Shown here piece by piece: positions 30,318 through 39,817 of a stretch of DNA of 64,000 nucleotides; within the stretch, counting starts at the first letter, position 1; each line of letters begins with the position of its first letter. Below the pieces are notes generated by a model, which saw only the letters and a program-made list of their open reading frames with translations, was not told the origin of the DNA and made no database searches. The stretch spans positions 372,001 through 436,000 of the forward strand of contig JADKKB010000001.1 of NCBI GenBank assembly GCA_016720705.1, in the 5' to 3' direction. Source of the stretch: Chloracidobacterium sp. (lineage in GTDB: Bacteria > Acidobacteriota > Blastocatellia > Pyrinomonadales > Pyrinomonadaceae). A program made the translations under genes and the position numbers.

Positions 30318-31370
30318 ATGCAGGAGATCAGGCTGACCGATATGTATAGGCGTTCCATCAAACTCGCCTTTGGTGGCATAATGATCCTGATCGCATCACA
30401 ATTTGCACTATCGCAGCCGGCGTGTAGCGGAAAGGCTATGTTTACCGAACCCGTTTGTATCGGCAACACCCTTTCCAAAGACGAAAACGCACTATTCGAC
30501 CTGGTCAATAAGTATCGTGTTGCTAACGGCCAACCGGCCGTAAAACTCTCAAGCCGTCTGAGTGTTGTGGCAAATAGACGAATGCTCGACGTCAAACAAA
30601 ATATGCGGGTCCTGACGCACAGTTGGAGCAATTGTCCTTATGATAAAAGGGACAACAAGACCTGGCCGTGCGTGACGGCAGCACCGCAGCGTCTGAATTC
30701 GGGCTACATCGGCGAAGGCTACCAAACTCTCTATCGGACTACGACCGGAGCGGCCTTACCTGGGGCGGCACTTGAAACCTGGCGAAAGAGTTCGTTACAC
30801 AACTCGATCATCCTTAACCTTTCGCCGTTCAAGGATTATCCGTGGGATGAGCTTGGGGTGGCGATCGACGGGCAGTTCGCCGCATTGTGGTTTGGAACGA
30901 TGACCGGCGGCGGCATTATGGCGAGTGAGGGTGAGGGACTCGGAGTTGATCTTGACAAGACCATCAGCGGAATCTCGAAACTGCTGCCCGTTGGTTCGGT
31001 ATCTTCAAGTCTGGCGGGCGGTAAATGGCAGGGAACCACCGCTGATAAGTCGCTGAAAGTCGAAATCTTCGGCGTCCCCAAAGAGGTGTCGGAGATCAAT
31101 GTCCGGCTGTCGATCAAACTCGCCGCCAACGGCAAACTAAGTCCGGCAAATCGCAAAATAATGCTAATGCTTCTCGGAAACGTTTTTCCACGTTGGACCG
31201 AGCGTGAAATATGGCTTGACCGCACTTTGGCAGTGATCGCCGCGGATCGCAAAGCAACGCGAACTCAGATCATTGAGAAAAATGCCATCGAGGTTCAAGG
31301 TTCGGCAGGAAATAGTCTTAATTTCGCGATCAGGCCGTTAAGCAAACCGGCGGCGATCGAGATTTTCTAG
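30318..31370 (+). CDS. CAP/SCP-domain secreted protein
   Basis: This 350-residue protein has a signal sequence (about 15-32). It contains a CAP-like region: NALFDLVNKYRVANGQPAVKLSSRL, LTHSW, YIGEGYQTLY, AALETWRKSSLHNSIILN and DELGVAIDGQFAALWFG. The pattern of histidines (LTHSW, SLHN) and the glutamate in GEGY fit the CAP pocket. The C-terminal half (about 215-350) is beta-rich and unrecognised. Targets of bacterial CAP proteins are mostly unknown. The gene converges with mutS. Confidence 0.75.
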   Translation: MQEIRLTDMYRRSIKLAFGGIMILIASQFALSQPACSGKAMFTEPVCIGNTLSKDENALFDLVNKYRVANGQPAVKLSSRLSVVANRRMLDVKQNMRVLTHSWSNCPYDKRDNKTWPCVTAAPQRLNSGYIGEGYQTLYRTTTGAALPGAALETWRKSSLHNSIILNLSPFKDYPWDELGVAIDGQFAALWFGTMTGGGIMASEGEGLGVDLDKTISGISKLLPVGSVSSSLAGGKWQGTTADKSLKVEIFGVPKEVSEINVRLSIKLAANGKLSPANRKIMLMLLGNVFPRWTEREIWLDRTLAVIAADRKATRTQIIEKNAIEVQGSAGNSLNFAIRPLSKPAAIEIF

Positions 31371-31376
31371 ATGGTT

Positions 31377-34034
31377 TTAGATGATCCGGGCTTTCACCTT
31401 CGCAAGAATTGATTTTGCCTCTAAGGGATCTAGTCCATCGACGTCCAAGGACCGCAATTCATCGATCGCACTCTCATTGGACACGGCGAACAGGGAAGCT
31501 TGAGCTACGGCGTGGCCGGCAGCGGCTTTCGCAAGTCCGGTTTTGCTTTCGTCGGCAAATACGGCGAGTTCGTACTGCTCGAGTTTCGTCAAAACGACCT
31601 TTGCACGTTCGATGACCGTTCCCGGCAAGCCCGCAAGTCGTGCGACGGCGATCCCATACGATTTCGAAGCCTTACCCGGCTGCAATTTGTGAAAGAATAC
31701 GACTTCGCCGTCCTTTTCGGAGGCAGTGATCTGATAATTTTTCGCTCCGGGCAGGTTTTCTGCCAGTTCCGTTAGTTCGTGATAATGAGTCGCGAACAGG
31801 GTTTTGGCGGAGTGCTCAGGAGAGTTGTGCAGATACTCGGCAACCGCCCACGCTATCGATAATCCGTCGAAAGTCGATGTACCGCGGCCGATCTCGTCCA
31901 ATAGGATCAGGCTCCGCGATGTCGCGTTATGGAGGATCGCTGCTGTTTCGGTCATCTCGACCATAAAAGTCGAACGGCCCGACGCGAGATCGTCCGAGGC
32001 ACCGACGCGCGTCCAGACCCGATCAATGATCGGCAGCTTTGCTGATGCCGCAGGAACGAACGAGCCGATCTGAGCAAGGATCTGAATGAGGGCGATCTGA
32101 CGCAGGATCGTCGATTTGCCGCCCATATTGGCACCGGTTATGATCAAAAGTCGATCGGTCGAGTTATTCATCAACACATCATTCGGGATGAACGACTCCT
32201 TGATAAAAGCCTCGACAACAGGATGACGGCCGTTCTTGATCTCGATGTGATCGCCATCGTGCAGTACGGGTTCGACATAATTTAGTCGGTCGGCCGTCTC
32301 AGCCAGCGAACCGAGAGCATCGAGCGTCGCGAGGGCTCGGGCGGTCGATTGTAATTTGCGTGTTTCCGAACAAACTCTTGTTCGAACATCCTGAAACAGC
32401 TCGGCCTCGAGCCTGATGATACGCTCATCGGCACCGAGCACCTTTCGCTCCCATTCCTTTAGTTGCTCCGTCGTATAACGCTCGGCATTGGCCAGCGTCT
32501 GGCGTCGCTCATAATCGTCGGGAACGCGATCAAGATTAGCCTTGGATATCTCGATGTAATAACCAAAGACATTGTTAAAACGCACTTTAAGGGTCGATAT
32601 ACCGCTTCGGACGCGTTCCCGCTCTTCAAAGCCGGCGATAGTCTGCTTGGCCGATGTCGACACTGACCGGAGATCATCAAGTTCGGCGTTAAAGCCGGAA
32701 CGTATAACACCGCCGTCATTTAGATTGACCGGCGGTTCGTCGCTGATCGATGTTGAGATCAGTTGGCGGACCTCCGGCAGTTCGAAGATATTCTCCGCCA
32801 AAACCTGCAACAGCAATGAACGGGCATCGCCCAAGACCTCATTTATCCTCGGAGCTTGAGTAATAGAGCGGTTCAATGCGATCAGGTCGCGCGGTGACGC
32901 GGTGCCGAGATTAAGTCGCCCGATCAGGCGCTCAAGGTCGCTTACATCCTTTAGCAAAAAGCGCAGTTTGTCCCGAAAGATCGGGTCACGCAGTTCGCTC
33001 ACCGCGGCTAGACGAGTTTGTATCTCACTTCGCTTGAGGGACGGCCGCAAAAGCCATTGACGCAAGAGCCGCGAGCCCATTCCGGTAATGTTTTGGTCGA
33101 TCACATCAAATAGCGTGCGTTTGTCTTTTTCGCCACGAGTGTCGACGATCTCAAGATTTCGCAAGGTAACGGCGTCAAGCACCATCGAGTCGGATGCCTC
33201 GAAATAACTGATCTCAGTGATGTGTCCGGCCGTCGCCCGCTGTGTGTCGTGTGCATATTTTAGACAGGCACCGGCCGCCCTTATCGCCTCAATTCGATCG
33301 GCAAGCCCATACCCGGTGAGCTCTTTGACACCGAATTGCTCTTTCAAAAGCCGTTCGGACTCGACCGCGTCAAAATCGAGATCGTTGACGGCCGTCAGCG
33401 TAAATTGCGTACCACCGATCGGTCGTGTTCGATCATCTGAAAAGAGTGAGGTCTCCGCATTTGCGTCGAATGCCGCCGTCACGCTCGATCTGAGCGACGC
33501 CGGAAAGATCAGCTCTCGCGGTGAAATTGAATTGATCTCGTCACAGACCTTTTGCCAACTGTCGTGGGCGGTGATCTGGGTTACGGTAAAGTGCCCGGCG
33601 GAAAGCTCTAAAAAGGCCGCTGCAAACGAATCACCGCTGCCGCACACTGAGGCAAGATAGACGGTCTCTTTTGATTCGACAAGCTGTGGATCGATCGCCG
33701 TGCCCGGCGTGATAACGCGGACGACCTCACGCTTGACCAGTTTTACACCTTTTCCGGCCTCTTCCGTTTGGTCGCAGATCGCCACTCGGTAGCCGCGGCG
33801 GACAAGTCGGGCAATGTAGTTTGATGCCGCGTGATGCGGAACACCGCACATCGGAACAGGGTTTGGGGAATCCTTGTGACGGGCAGTCAGCGTGATCTCG
33901 AGTTCGCGGGAGGCAAGTATCGCATCCTCGTTGAACATCTCGTAGAAATCGCCGAGCCGAAAGAACAAAATAGTTCCCGGATAGAGTTTCTTGATATCCA
34001 GATATTGCCGAAGCATCGGCGTCACATTTTCCAT
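31377..34034 (-). CDS. mutS: DNA mismatch repair protein MutS
   Basis: This 885-residue protein starts from the ATG at 34034 (MENVTPMLRQYLDIKK, the usual MutS opening). An in-frame ATG at 34127 would add 31 residues without family support. The mismatch-recognition F-x-E lies in FFRLGDFYEMF and the Walker A is ITGANMGGKST. Walker B is LILLDEIGRGTS, followed by the ATPase signature TLFATHYHELTEL. MutS recognises mispairs and starts repair with MutL, which is not in the window. It is divergent from the export gene at 34228. Confidence 0.96.
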   Translation of the reverse strand: MENVTPMLRQYLDIKKLYPGTILFFRLGDFYEMFNEDAILASRELEITLTARHKDSPNPVPMCGVPHHAASNYIARLVRRGYRVAICDQTEEAGKGVKLVKREVVRVITPGTAIDPQLVESKETVYLASVCGSGDSFAAAFLELSAGHFTVTQITAHDSWQKVCDEINSISPRELIFPASLRSSVTAAFDANAETSLFSDDRTRPIGGTQFTLTAVNDLDFDAVESERLLKEQFGVKELTGYGLADRIEAIRAAGACLKYAHDTQRATAGHITEISYFEASDSMVLDAVTLRNLEIVDTRGEKDKRTLFDVIDQNITGMGSRLLRQWLLRPSLKRSEIQTRLAAVSELRDPIFRDKLRFLLKDVSDLERLIGRLNLGTASPRDLIALNRSITQAPRINEVLGDARSLLLQVLAENIFELPEVRQLISTSISDEPPVNLNDGGVIRSGFNAELDDLRSVSTSAKQTIAGFEERERVRSGISTLKVRFNNVFGYYIEISKANLDRVPDDYERRQTLANAERYTTEQLKEWERKVLGADERIIRLEAELFQDVRTRVCSETRKLQSTARALATLDALGSLAETADRLNYVEPVLHDGDHIEIKNGRHPVVEAFIKESFIPNDVLMNNSTDRLLIITGANMGGKSTILRQIALIQILAQIGSFVPAASAKLPIIDRVWTRVGASDDLASGRSTFMVEMTETAAILHNATSRSLILLDEIGRGTSTFDGLSIAWAVAEYLHNSPEHSAKTLFATHYHELTELAENLPGAKNYQITASEKDGEVVFFHKLQPGKASKSYGIAVARLAGLPGTVIERAKVVLTKLEQYELAVFADESKTGLAKAAAGHAVAQASLFAVSNESAIDELRSLDVDGLDPLEAKSILAKVKARII

Positions 34035-34227
34035 GGTAAATAAGAGTAAAAGTTTATCGAAAAGACCCCGGAAATCAAAACGATTGTTTCCAAACAGTTC
34101 ATTTTTTGGTATTATTTGCGTTTGCATTATGGCGGAGTATTCGCAAAAATATTAGGTACTTGTGCGGATCGTTCACCGCTATAGCCTGTAAAGCCTTTCT
34201 ACAGCAGTTTTTTGGAAGGCACACATC

Positions 34228-35202
34228 ATGTTGCATAAAATATCGATCATTTCGATCCTATTGATCATAACTGGCGTGACGGCCGTGTTCGCACAAACGC
34301 CGTCGGCACAGACCGTTGCGGCAGTCTCAGCGGACGCTCGTGACGACCGTTATCGCATCGGTTATCAGGATGTTTTGAATATTCAGGTCTTCAGGCATCC
34401 GGAACTCGGGATCGAAGCTACGGTCAATCCTAACGGAATGATCTATCTCTTTCGATTAGAAGAGCCGATCGTCGCGGTCTGCAAGACCGAGCGTGAATTG
34501 GCACGCGATATCGAAAACGCTTATAAGGTCAAATACCTTAAGAACCCGCAGGTAAATGTCATTGTTCGCGAGCAGAAATCTCAGGCAATGTCTGTGATCG
34601 GTGCGGTCGAGAAGCCGGGCAAATACTTTGTCAGCAAGCGCGTGCATTTACTTGAGTTGATCGCTCTGGCCGGTGGCCCGAATAAAGAGTCCGGCACTCG
34701 CGTAATGGTCGCCCGCACCGGCAGCACATCCAACTGTCGTATGCCCGACTCTGTCGTAAGCGATGACGTTACGGTGCTCGGTTTTAAGATGCGTGAGATC
34801 CAAGAGGGCAAACGTATGCTCTGGATGCAGCCTGGAGATATCGTATCGGTGCTCGATGCGGATATGGTCTATGTTTACGGCAATGTGATCAAACCCGGCG
34901 AGGTCAAATTTCGTGAACCTATTACCCTGAGGCAGGCGATCGCGTCTTCACAGGGACTAAAACCGGCGACCGACAAGAGCGTTGTTAGAGTGCTGCGGCA
35001 GATCCCTGACAGCATCGAGCGCAAAGAGCTAATATACAATCTTTCCGAGATCGACAAAGGACGGGGCTCGGACCCTTACCTCGAACCGAACGACATCGTG
35101 GCTGTTTCAAAGGACAGCACCAAAGCGATCTTGAACGGAGTCGTAACAACATTTACTAACGGGCTCCCGACGATCCTCTCACGGGGAATTCCGATCCCCT
35201 AA
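34228..35202 (+). CDS. Wza-like polysaccharide export protein (Poly_export + SLBB)
   Basis: This 324-residue periplasmic/outer-membrane protein has a signal peptide (about 5-22) and a Poly_export domain from DDRYRIGYQDVLNIQVFRHPEL to about residue 120. Two SLBB-type segments follow (SVIGAVEKPGKYFVSKRVHLLELIALAGGP and VYGNVIKPGEVKFREPITLRQAIASSQG). It is the first gene of the exopolysaccharide locus and precedes the Wzc-like kinase by 7 bases, the standard pairing for a trans-envelope export channel. There is no lipobox cysteine, which differs from E. coli Wza. Confidence 0.88.
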   Translation: MLHKISIISILLIITGVTAVFAQTPSAQTVAAVSADARDDRYRIGYQDVLNIQVFRHPELGIEATVNPNGMIYLFRLEEPIVAVCKTERELARDIENAYKVKYLKNPQVNVIVREQKSQAMSVIGAVEKPGKYFVSKRVHLLELIALAGGPNKESGTRVMVARTGSTSNCRMPDSVVSDDVTVLGFKMREIQEGKRMLWMQPGDIVSVLDADMVYVYGNVIKPGEVKFREPITLRQAIASSQGLKPATDKSVVRVLRQIPDSIERKELIYNLSEIDKGRGSDPYLEPNDIVAVSKDSTKAILNGVVTTFTNGLPTILSRGIPIP

Positions 35203-35209
35203 AAATCAT

Positions 35210-37687
35210 ATGAAAGAACCACGCGGGATAATGAAGTCACCGTCAGGCGAAACCACTGACCTCGAACGATCGTTCGAGGTCCCGATCGCGCCCGCCGGTC
35301 GTTACCCGGCATACCGTGACGGCGGCGGGTCTGAAGGCTTCCAATTGATGGACTATTGGCGGGCGATCAGAAAACGATTGTGGCTGATCATCGGCATTAC
35401 GGTTCTGATCACGACGCTGACGGCGATCTATATGGCCCGCAAGCCTAATATCTATCAGGCGCGTGCGGTCGTGCAGGTCGATATGGAACAGACCAACCCT
35501 GATCTGGTGACAGCCGACCGAGCCCGGCCGATGGCTGCGAGCGACCCGTCGTATTTCAACACCCAGCTTCAGTTGTTAGGCAGCGAGGGCTTGCTCCGAC
35601 GTGTGATCAAGGAGCACAACCTAGACGCTAATAAGGAGTTTCAGCAGGCTAAGAATGATGGATCGGTGTCGCCCTGGAGGTCCTTGCTGCGTTCCGTGGG
35701 ACTTGCGAGTGACGATACGAAAAAGGACACCGGCACACCGGAATTATCCGCCAATTCGACGCTGGCGACCTCAGATGAGATCGCCGAAGCAGTTCGGCTT
35801 ACGCCATTTGTGGAACTTGTGCGAAAGAATCTCGGTGTAGAACCGGTTCGTGAGGCCCGTGCCACCGTTAAGGACACGCGACTGATCGAGATATCGTTTC
35901 GTGGTACCAATCCTGAACTCGCTGCATTTGTAGTAAATGCTATTGCCGAAACATTTACGAATCAGAACCAGGAAAAGCGTTCGGGCACGAGTCGAAAGAC
36001 CAACGATTTTCTGCAGGAGCGGATCGCGAACCTGCAATCGGACATTAAATCGGATGAGGAAAAGTTAGTTCAAATGACCCAGCAAGAGGGAATTTTGAAA
36101 ACTGATGGCGAAACCACACTCGTTCTCGATAGATTGTCCGGACTAAATAAACAACTGCTCGATGCAGAGAATGAACGCAAAAATGCCGAGGCAAATTATG
36201 TAACTGTCAGCAATAACCCGGAACGGGTGAAGGCTTTGGCGGAGCAGGAAATGACCCGGTTTATCACTGAGCAGGAAAACACAATTCGACTTCAGCAGTC
36301 GGACCTTCAAAAGAAGATCGCGGACCTCCGCCAGACTCGTGAGTTGAGATTGCAGGAGTATCAAGAGGGAGCGGCGGAGATCAAGGAGATCGACGTTCAG
36401 ATCCGGAGTTACGAAGACTCGATCGACAAGTTACTCGGCCGATTTCGCGGCGATCTCGACGCATTCAGACAACGAACGACGAAGACGATCCTAGAGAATC
36501 TTAAAACCACATATTTGCGGGCACGCGACCGCGAGGAAAAGATCCGCATTGACTTCAACCGTCAGTACAATGAAGCTCAGGGACAAAACCAAGGTGCCGT
36601 AAGCCTCAAGATCCTGCAGCAAACCATCGACACCAACAAGGGTTTTCTGGAAAATCTGCGAAAGCAGATGAGCGGAAATGACGTCGCGGCGCAGGGAACT
36701 GACAATAATATCAGCGTTACCGAGATCGCCATTCCGCCGGACATCGCTGTTTCGCCACGCCGAATGACGACGGTTGCTGCTGCACTTTTCCTTTCCACTT
36801 TATTCGGTATGGGGTTGGCATTGTTCCTGGAGTACCTGGACGACACGATCCGGACTACCGAAGAGATCGAAAATTACCTACAACTGCCGGCACTGGCAGC
36901 GATCCCGACATTCGAGCCTTCGACAAAACGGCGTCTGGCACTTGTCGGATCCGAAGAAGCGGAACAGGAGAGGGCCAATTCGGAGCTCTTGATCTACGCC
37001 GACTCGCGCTCAGCTTTGGCTGAGGCATATCGACAATTGCGAACGTCGATCCTATTGTCGACGGCGGGTCACGCTCCAAAATCGCTGCTTATCACATCGA
37101 GTCTGCCGTCTGAGGGTAAGACAACAACGGCGACCAACACCGCGATCAGCCTTGCCCAGACCGGCGGCAAAGTGCTCATAATCGACGCCGATATGCGTCG
37201 CCCGAGACTGCACGCGGTCTTTAATATCAGCAACGGCGAAGGACTTAGTACTTTGCTTTCGAGCGAATTGAGCGATGCTGAAACGCTTGCGGTCATTAAG
37301 CAAGACCCGAACACCAAACTGCATCTTCTGACGTCCGGCCCGATACCGCCAAATCCGGCTGAGTTGATCGGATCCGACCAGATGTCGAATCTGTTGAAAT
37401 TCCTGTCTAAGGAATTTACCCACGTTGTTATCGATTCGCCGCCGATCGCGTCGTTTACTGACGGCGTATTGATCGCGTCGATGGTCGATGGAGTGATACT
37501 CGTCGTACACGCCGGCAAGAGCTCCAGGCAGGTTATCCGCAGATCGAGGCAGTTGCTGAATGATATCGGAGCGAAGATTTTTGGCGTAGTTCTAAACAAC
37601 GCTAATTTGCGTTCGCAGGACAATTATTATTACTCGCAGAGCTATTATCGCTCGAATACTGAAAGCACTGACGACGAAGACGCGTAA
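35210..37687 (+). CDS. wzc: Wzc-like polysaccharide co-polymerase / BY-type tyrosine kinase
   Basis: This 825-residue inner-membrane protein has a Wzz domain with a first membrane helix (about 55-75, LWLIIGITVLITTLTAIY). A long periplasmic coiled-coil region follows (about 270-480), then a second helix (about 523-543) and a cytoplasmic kinase. The kinase has Walker A SSLPSEGKTTTATN, A' LIIDADMRRPRL and Walker B VVIDSPPIAS. The C-terminus carries a tyrosine cluster (DNYYYSQSYYRS) for autophosphorylation. It controls chain length and export together with the 34228 protein. Confidence 0.93.
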   Translation: MKEPRGIMKSPSGETTDLERSFEVPIAPAGRYPAYRDGGGSEGFQLMDYWRAIRKRLWLIIGITVLITTLTAIYMARKPNIYQARAVVQVDMEQTNPDLVTADRARPMAASDPSYFNTQLQLLGSEGLLRRVIKEHNLDANKEFQQAKNDGSVSPWRSLLRSVGLASDDTKKDTGTPELSANSTLATSDEIAEAVRLTPFVELVRKNLGVEPVREARATVKDTRLIEISFRGTNPELAAFVVNAIAETFTNQNQEKRSGTSRKTNDFLQERIANLQSDIKSDEEKLVQMTQQEGILKTDGETTLVLDRLSGLNKQLLDAENERKNAEANYVTVSNNPERVKALAEQEMTRFITEQENTIRLQQSDLQKKIADLRQTRELRLQEYQEGAAEIKEIDVQIRSYEDSIDKLLGRFRGDLDAFRQRTTKTILENLKTTYLRARDREEKIRIDFNRQYNEAQGQNQGAVSLKILQQTIDTNKGFLENLRKQMSGNDVAAQGTDNNISVTEIAIPPDIAVSPRRMTTVAAALFLSTLFGMGLALFLEYLDDTIRTTEEIENYLQLPALAAIPTFEPSTKRRLALVGSEEAEQERANSELLIYADSRSALAEAYRQLRTSILLSTAGHAPKSLLITSSLPSEGKTTTATNTAISLAQTGGKVLIIDADMRRPRLHAVFNISNGEGLSTLLSSELSDAETLAVIKQDPNTKLHLLTSGPIPPNPAELIGSDQMSNLLKFLSKEFTHVVIDSPPIASFTDGVLIASMVDGVILVVHAGKSSRQVIRRSRQLLNDIGAKIFGVVLNNANLRSQDNYYYSQSYYRSNTESTDDEDA

Positions 37688-37713
37688 GGGCACTTTGAAG
37701 CGTTAGACCACTA

Positions 37714-38721
37714 ATGAGCAATATCACGAGAGTATTGGTAACGGGTGCAGGCGGATTTATCGGCAGCCACCTCGTAAAATATCTTAAGGAAAAGGGTTAC
37801 TGGGTTCGCGGCGTTGATATTAAGCGTCCGGAGTTTGCGGAGACGGCCGCGGACGAATTCCTTGACCTCGATCTGCGGCGTTGGGAAAACTGTCTTGCTG
37901 CCACAGAGGGAATCGACGAGGTATATGCACTCGCAGCGGATATGGGCGGTATGGGCTTTATTTCCGCTCATCACGCTCAGATCCTTTACAACAATTCGCT
38001 TATAAATCTCCACACGCTCGAAGCCGCGCGCGAAAATGGTGCATCACGATACCTGTACACCAGTTCCGCTTGCGTCTATCCGGAACATTTGCAGGAAGAT
38101 GCCAACGTCGTGCCGTTGAAAGAGACAGATGTTTACCCTGCGTATCCGCAAGACGCGTACGGCTGGGAAAAGCTTATCTCCGAGCGTTTGTGTATGCACT
38201 ATCGTGATGACTACGGTATCGAGACCAGAACCGTGCGTTTTCATAATATTTTTGGCGAAGACGGCACGTGGGACGGCGGTCGTGAAAAGGTCCCGGCGGC
38301 AATGTGCCGTAAGATCGCACGGGCAAAACTGCTCGGTGACCCAAATGTCGAGATCTGGGGCGACGGCGAACAAACACGCTCGTTCTGCTACATTGCAGAT
38401 TGTGTCGAAGGAATCTATCGTCTAATGCGTTCGGATCACTTTGAGCCGATAAATCTCGGTCAGGACCGAATGGTGTCGATCAATGAGTTGGCGGACATTG
38501 TCTCGGCAATTGCAGGTGTCGAAATTACCAAAAAGCACATAGACGGTCCCCAAGGCGTGCGCGGACGAAATTCGGATAATACGACCCTGCGTGAAGTGCT
38601 TCAATGGGAACCACAGATAACGCTCGAGGACGGACTGGCTATAACATACCGTTGGATCGAGGATCAGGTCAGGGCAGACCTCACTGAAAAAGGGCAACTC
38701 GGTTCGTCAACAGCCAATTAA
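37714..38721 (+). CDS. GDP-mannose 3,5-epimerase-like SDR enzyme
   Basis: This 335-residue extended SDR has the NAD motif GAGGFIGSH. The stretch ALAADMGGMGFISAHHAQILYNN and the downstream SSACVYPE are close to GDP-mannose 3,5-epimerases of plants and bacteria. The catalytic Tyr-Lys is in AYGWEK. The expected product is GDP-L-galactose. With fcl and gmd next, the locus draws on one GDP-mannose pool for two sugars. The assignment to this substrate is by sequence pattern only. Confidence 0.8.
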   Translation: MSNITRVLVTGAGGFIGSHLVKYLKEKGYWVRGVDIKRPEFAETAADEFLDLDLRRWENCLAATEGIDEVYALAADMGGMGFISAHHAQILYNNSLINLHTLEAARENGASRYLYTSSACVYPEHLQEDANVVPLKETDVYPAYPQDAYGWEKLISERLCMHYRDDYGIETRTVRFHNIFGEDGTWDGGREKVPAAMCRKIARAKLLGDPNVEIWGDGEQTRSFCYIADCVEGIYRLMRSDHFEPINLGQDRMVSINELADIVSAIAGVEITKKHIDGPQGVRGRNSDNTTLREVLQWEPQITLEDGLAITYRWIEDQVRADLTEKGQLGSSTAN

Positions 38722-38836
38722 GCTTAAATTTACGAGCTGACGAGCCACAGTTTTCAACTGCTACTAGGGTTTTGATTTGGCGAGTGACTAATGACCGTCG
38801 GGGCAGTGTATCGCATTGGCCCGGCTTTTGATATAG

Positions 38837-39793
38837 ATGAACCTTTCGGATAAAAGGATATTTGTCGCGGGTTCGACCGGAATGGTCGGTAGTGCCGTGT
38901 GTCGTGAACTCGACCGTCGGGGATACGGCCACGTTCTAAAAACAAATTCGTCCGAACTCGACCTGATCGCGCAATCCGCAGTAAACGACTATTTTTTCCG
39001 TGAACGACCGCAGGTCGTAATACTGGCAGCCGCAAAAGTTGGGGGAATACTCGCCAATAACACCTTTCGAGCCGAATTTATTTACAACAACTTGATGATC
39101 GAGGCGAATATCATCAATGCCGCATTTAGACACGGGGCGGAAAAGTTGATCTTTCTCGGCAGCTCTTGCATTTATCCGAAAATGGCCGACCAGCCAATGA
39201 CTGAGGAAGCATTGCTGACAGGCCCGCTCGAATTTACAAACGAGCCATACGCGATCGCCAAGATAGCCGGAATCAAGTTATGCGAGAGCTATTATCGGCA
39301 ATACGGCTGTAATTTCATTTCCGCTATGCCTACCAATCTTTACGGCGAGCGGGACAATTTCGATCTGAATACCTCGCACGTCATTCCCGCATTGATACGT
39401 AAGTTTCACGAGGCAAAAATGAGCGGTGCGGCCGATGTGACGGCATGGGGAACCGGAGAGCCGATGCGCGAGTTTTTGTACGTCGACGACCTCGCTGAGG
39501 CGGTCGTGTTTATGATGGAGAATGTCGGCGCGGTGGACCTTTATGATAAAGGCATTTCGCACTTAAATGTTGGGTCGGGCCAAGACCTCCGGATCAGTGA
39601 CCTCGCCGAAAGGATCCGCACGGTTGTCGGATTTGAGGGAGTTATCAAATTCGATACATCAAAGCCGGACGGCACGCCGCGTAAGCTGATGAGTGTCGAC
39701 CGGATCGAAAAGCTTGGATGGAAGCATACTACTACCATCGGCGATGGGCTTGAGCGAACATATCGTTGGTTTATCGAAAATTGTTGTAAATGA
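38837..39793 (+). CDS. fcl: GDP-L-fucose synthase
   Basis: This 318-residue SDR has VAGSTGMVGSAVCREL, the AAAKVGGILANNTFRAEFIYNNLMIEANII region and GSSCIYPKMADQPMTEEALLTGPLE, all typical of Fcl/WcaG. The catalytic YAIAK motif is present, as is the SAMPTNLYGERDNFDL block. It converts GDP-4-keto-6-deoxymannose to GDP-L-fucose by epimerisation and NADPH reduction. The gmd gene follows 24 bases downstream and makes its substrate. Confidence 0.93.
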   Translation: MNLSDKRIFVAGSTGMVGSAVCRELDRRGYGHVLKTNSSELDLIAQSAVNDYFFRERPQVVILAAAKVGGILANNTFRAEFIYNNLMIEANIINAAFRHGAEKLIFLGSSCIYPKMADQPMTEEALLTGPLEFTNEPYAIAKIAGIKLCESYYRQYGCNFISAMPTNLYGERDNFDLNTSHVIPALIRKFHEAKMSGAADVTAWGTGEPMREFLYVDDLAEAVVFMMENVGAVDLYDKGISHLNVGSGQDLRISDLAERIRTVVGFEGVIKFDTSKPDGTPRKLMSVDRIEKLGWKHTTTIGDGLERTYRWFIENCCK

Positions 39794-39817
39794 TCAAATT
39801 CGCGATACTTAGATCAG

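Noticed and set aside
34035..34227. Regulatory RNA in the mutS / export-gene spacer
   Set aside because: Only a weak GCCTT/AAGGC stem is visible and no conserved aptamer motif; left as ordinary divergent promoter region.
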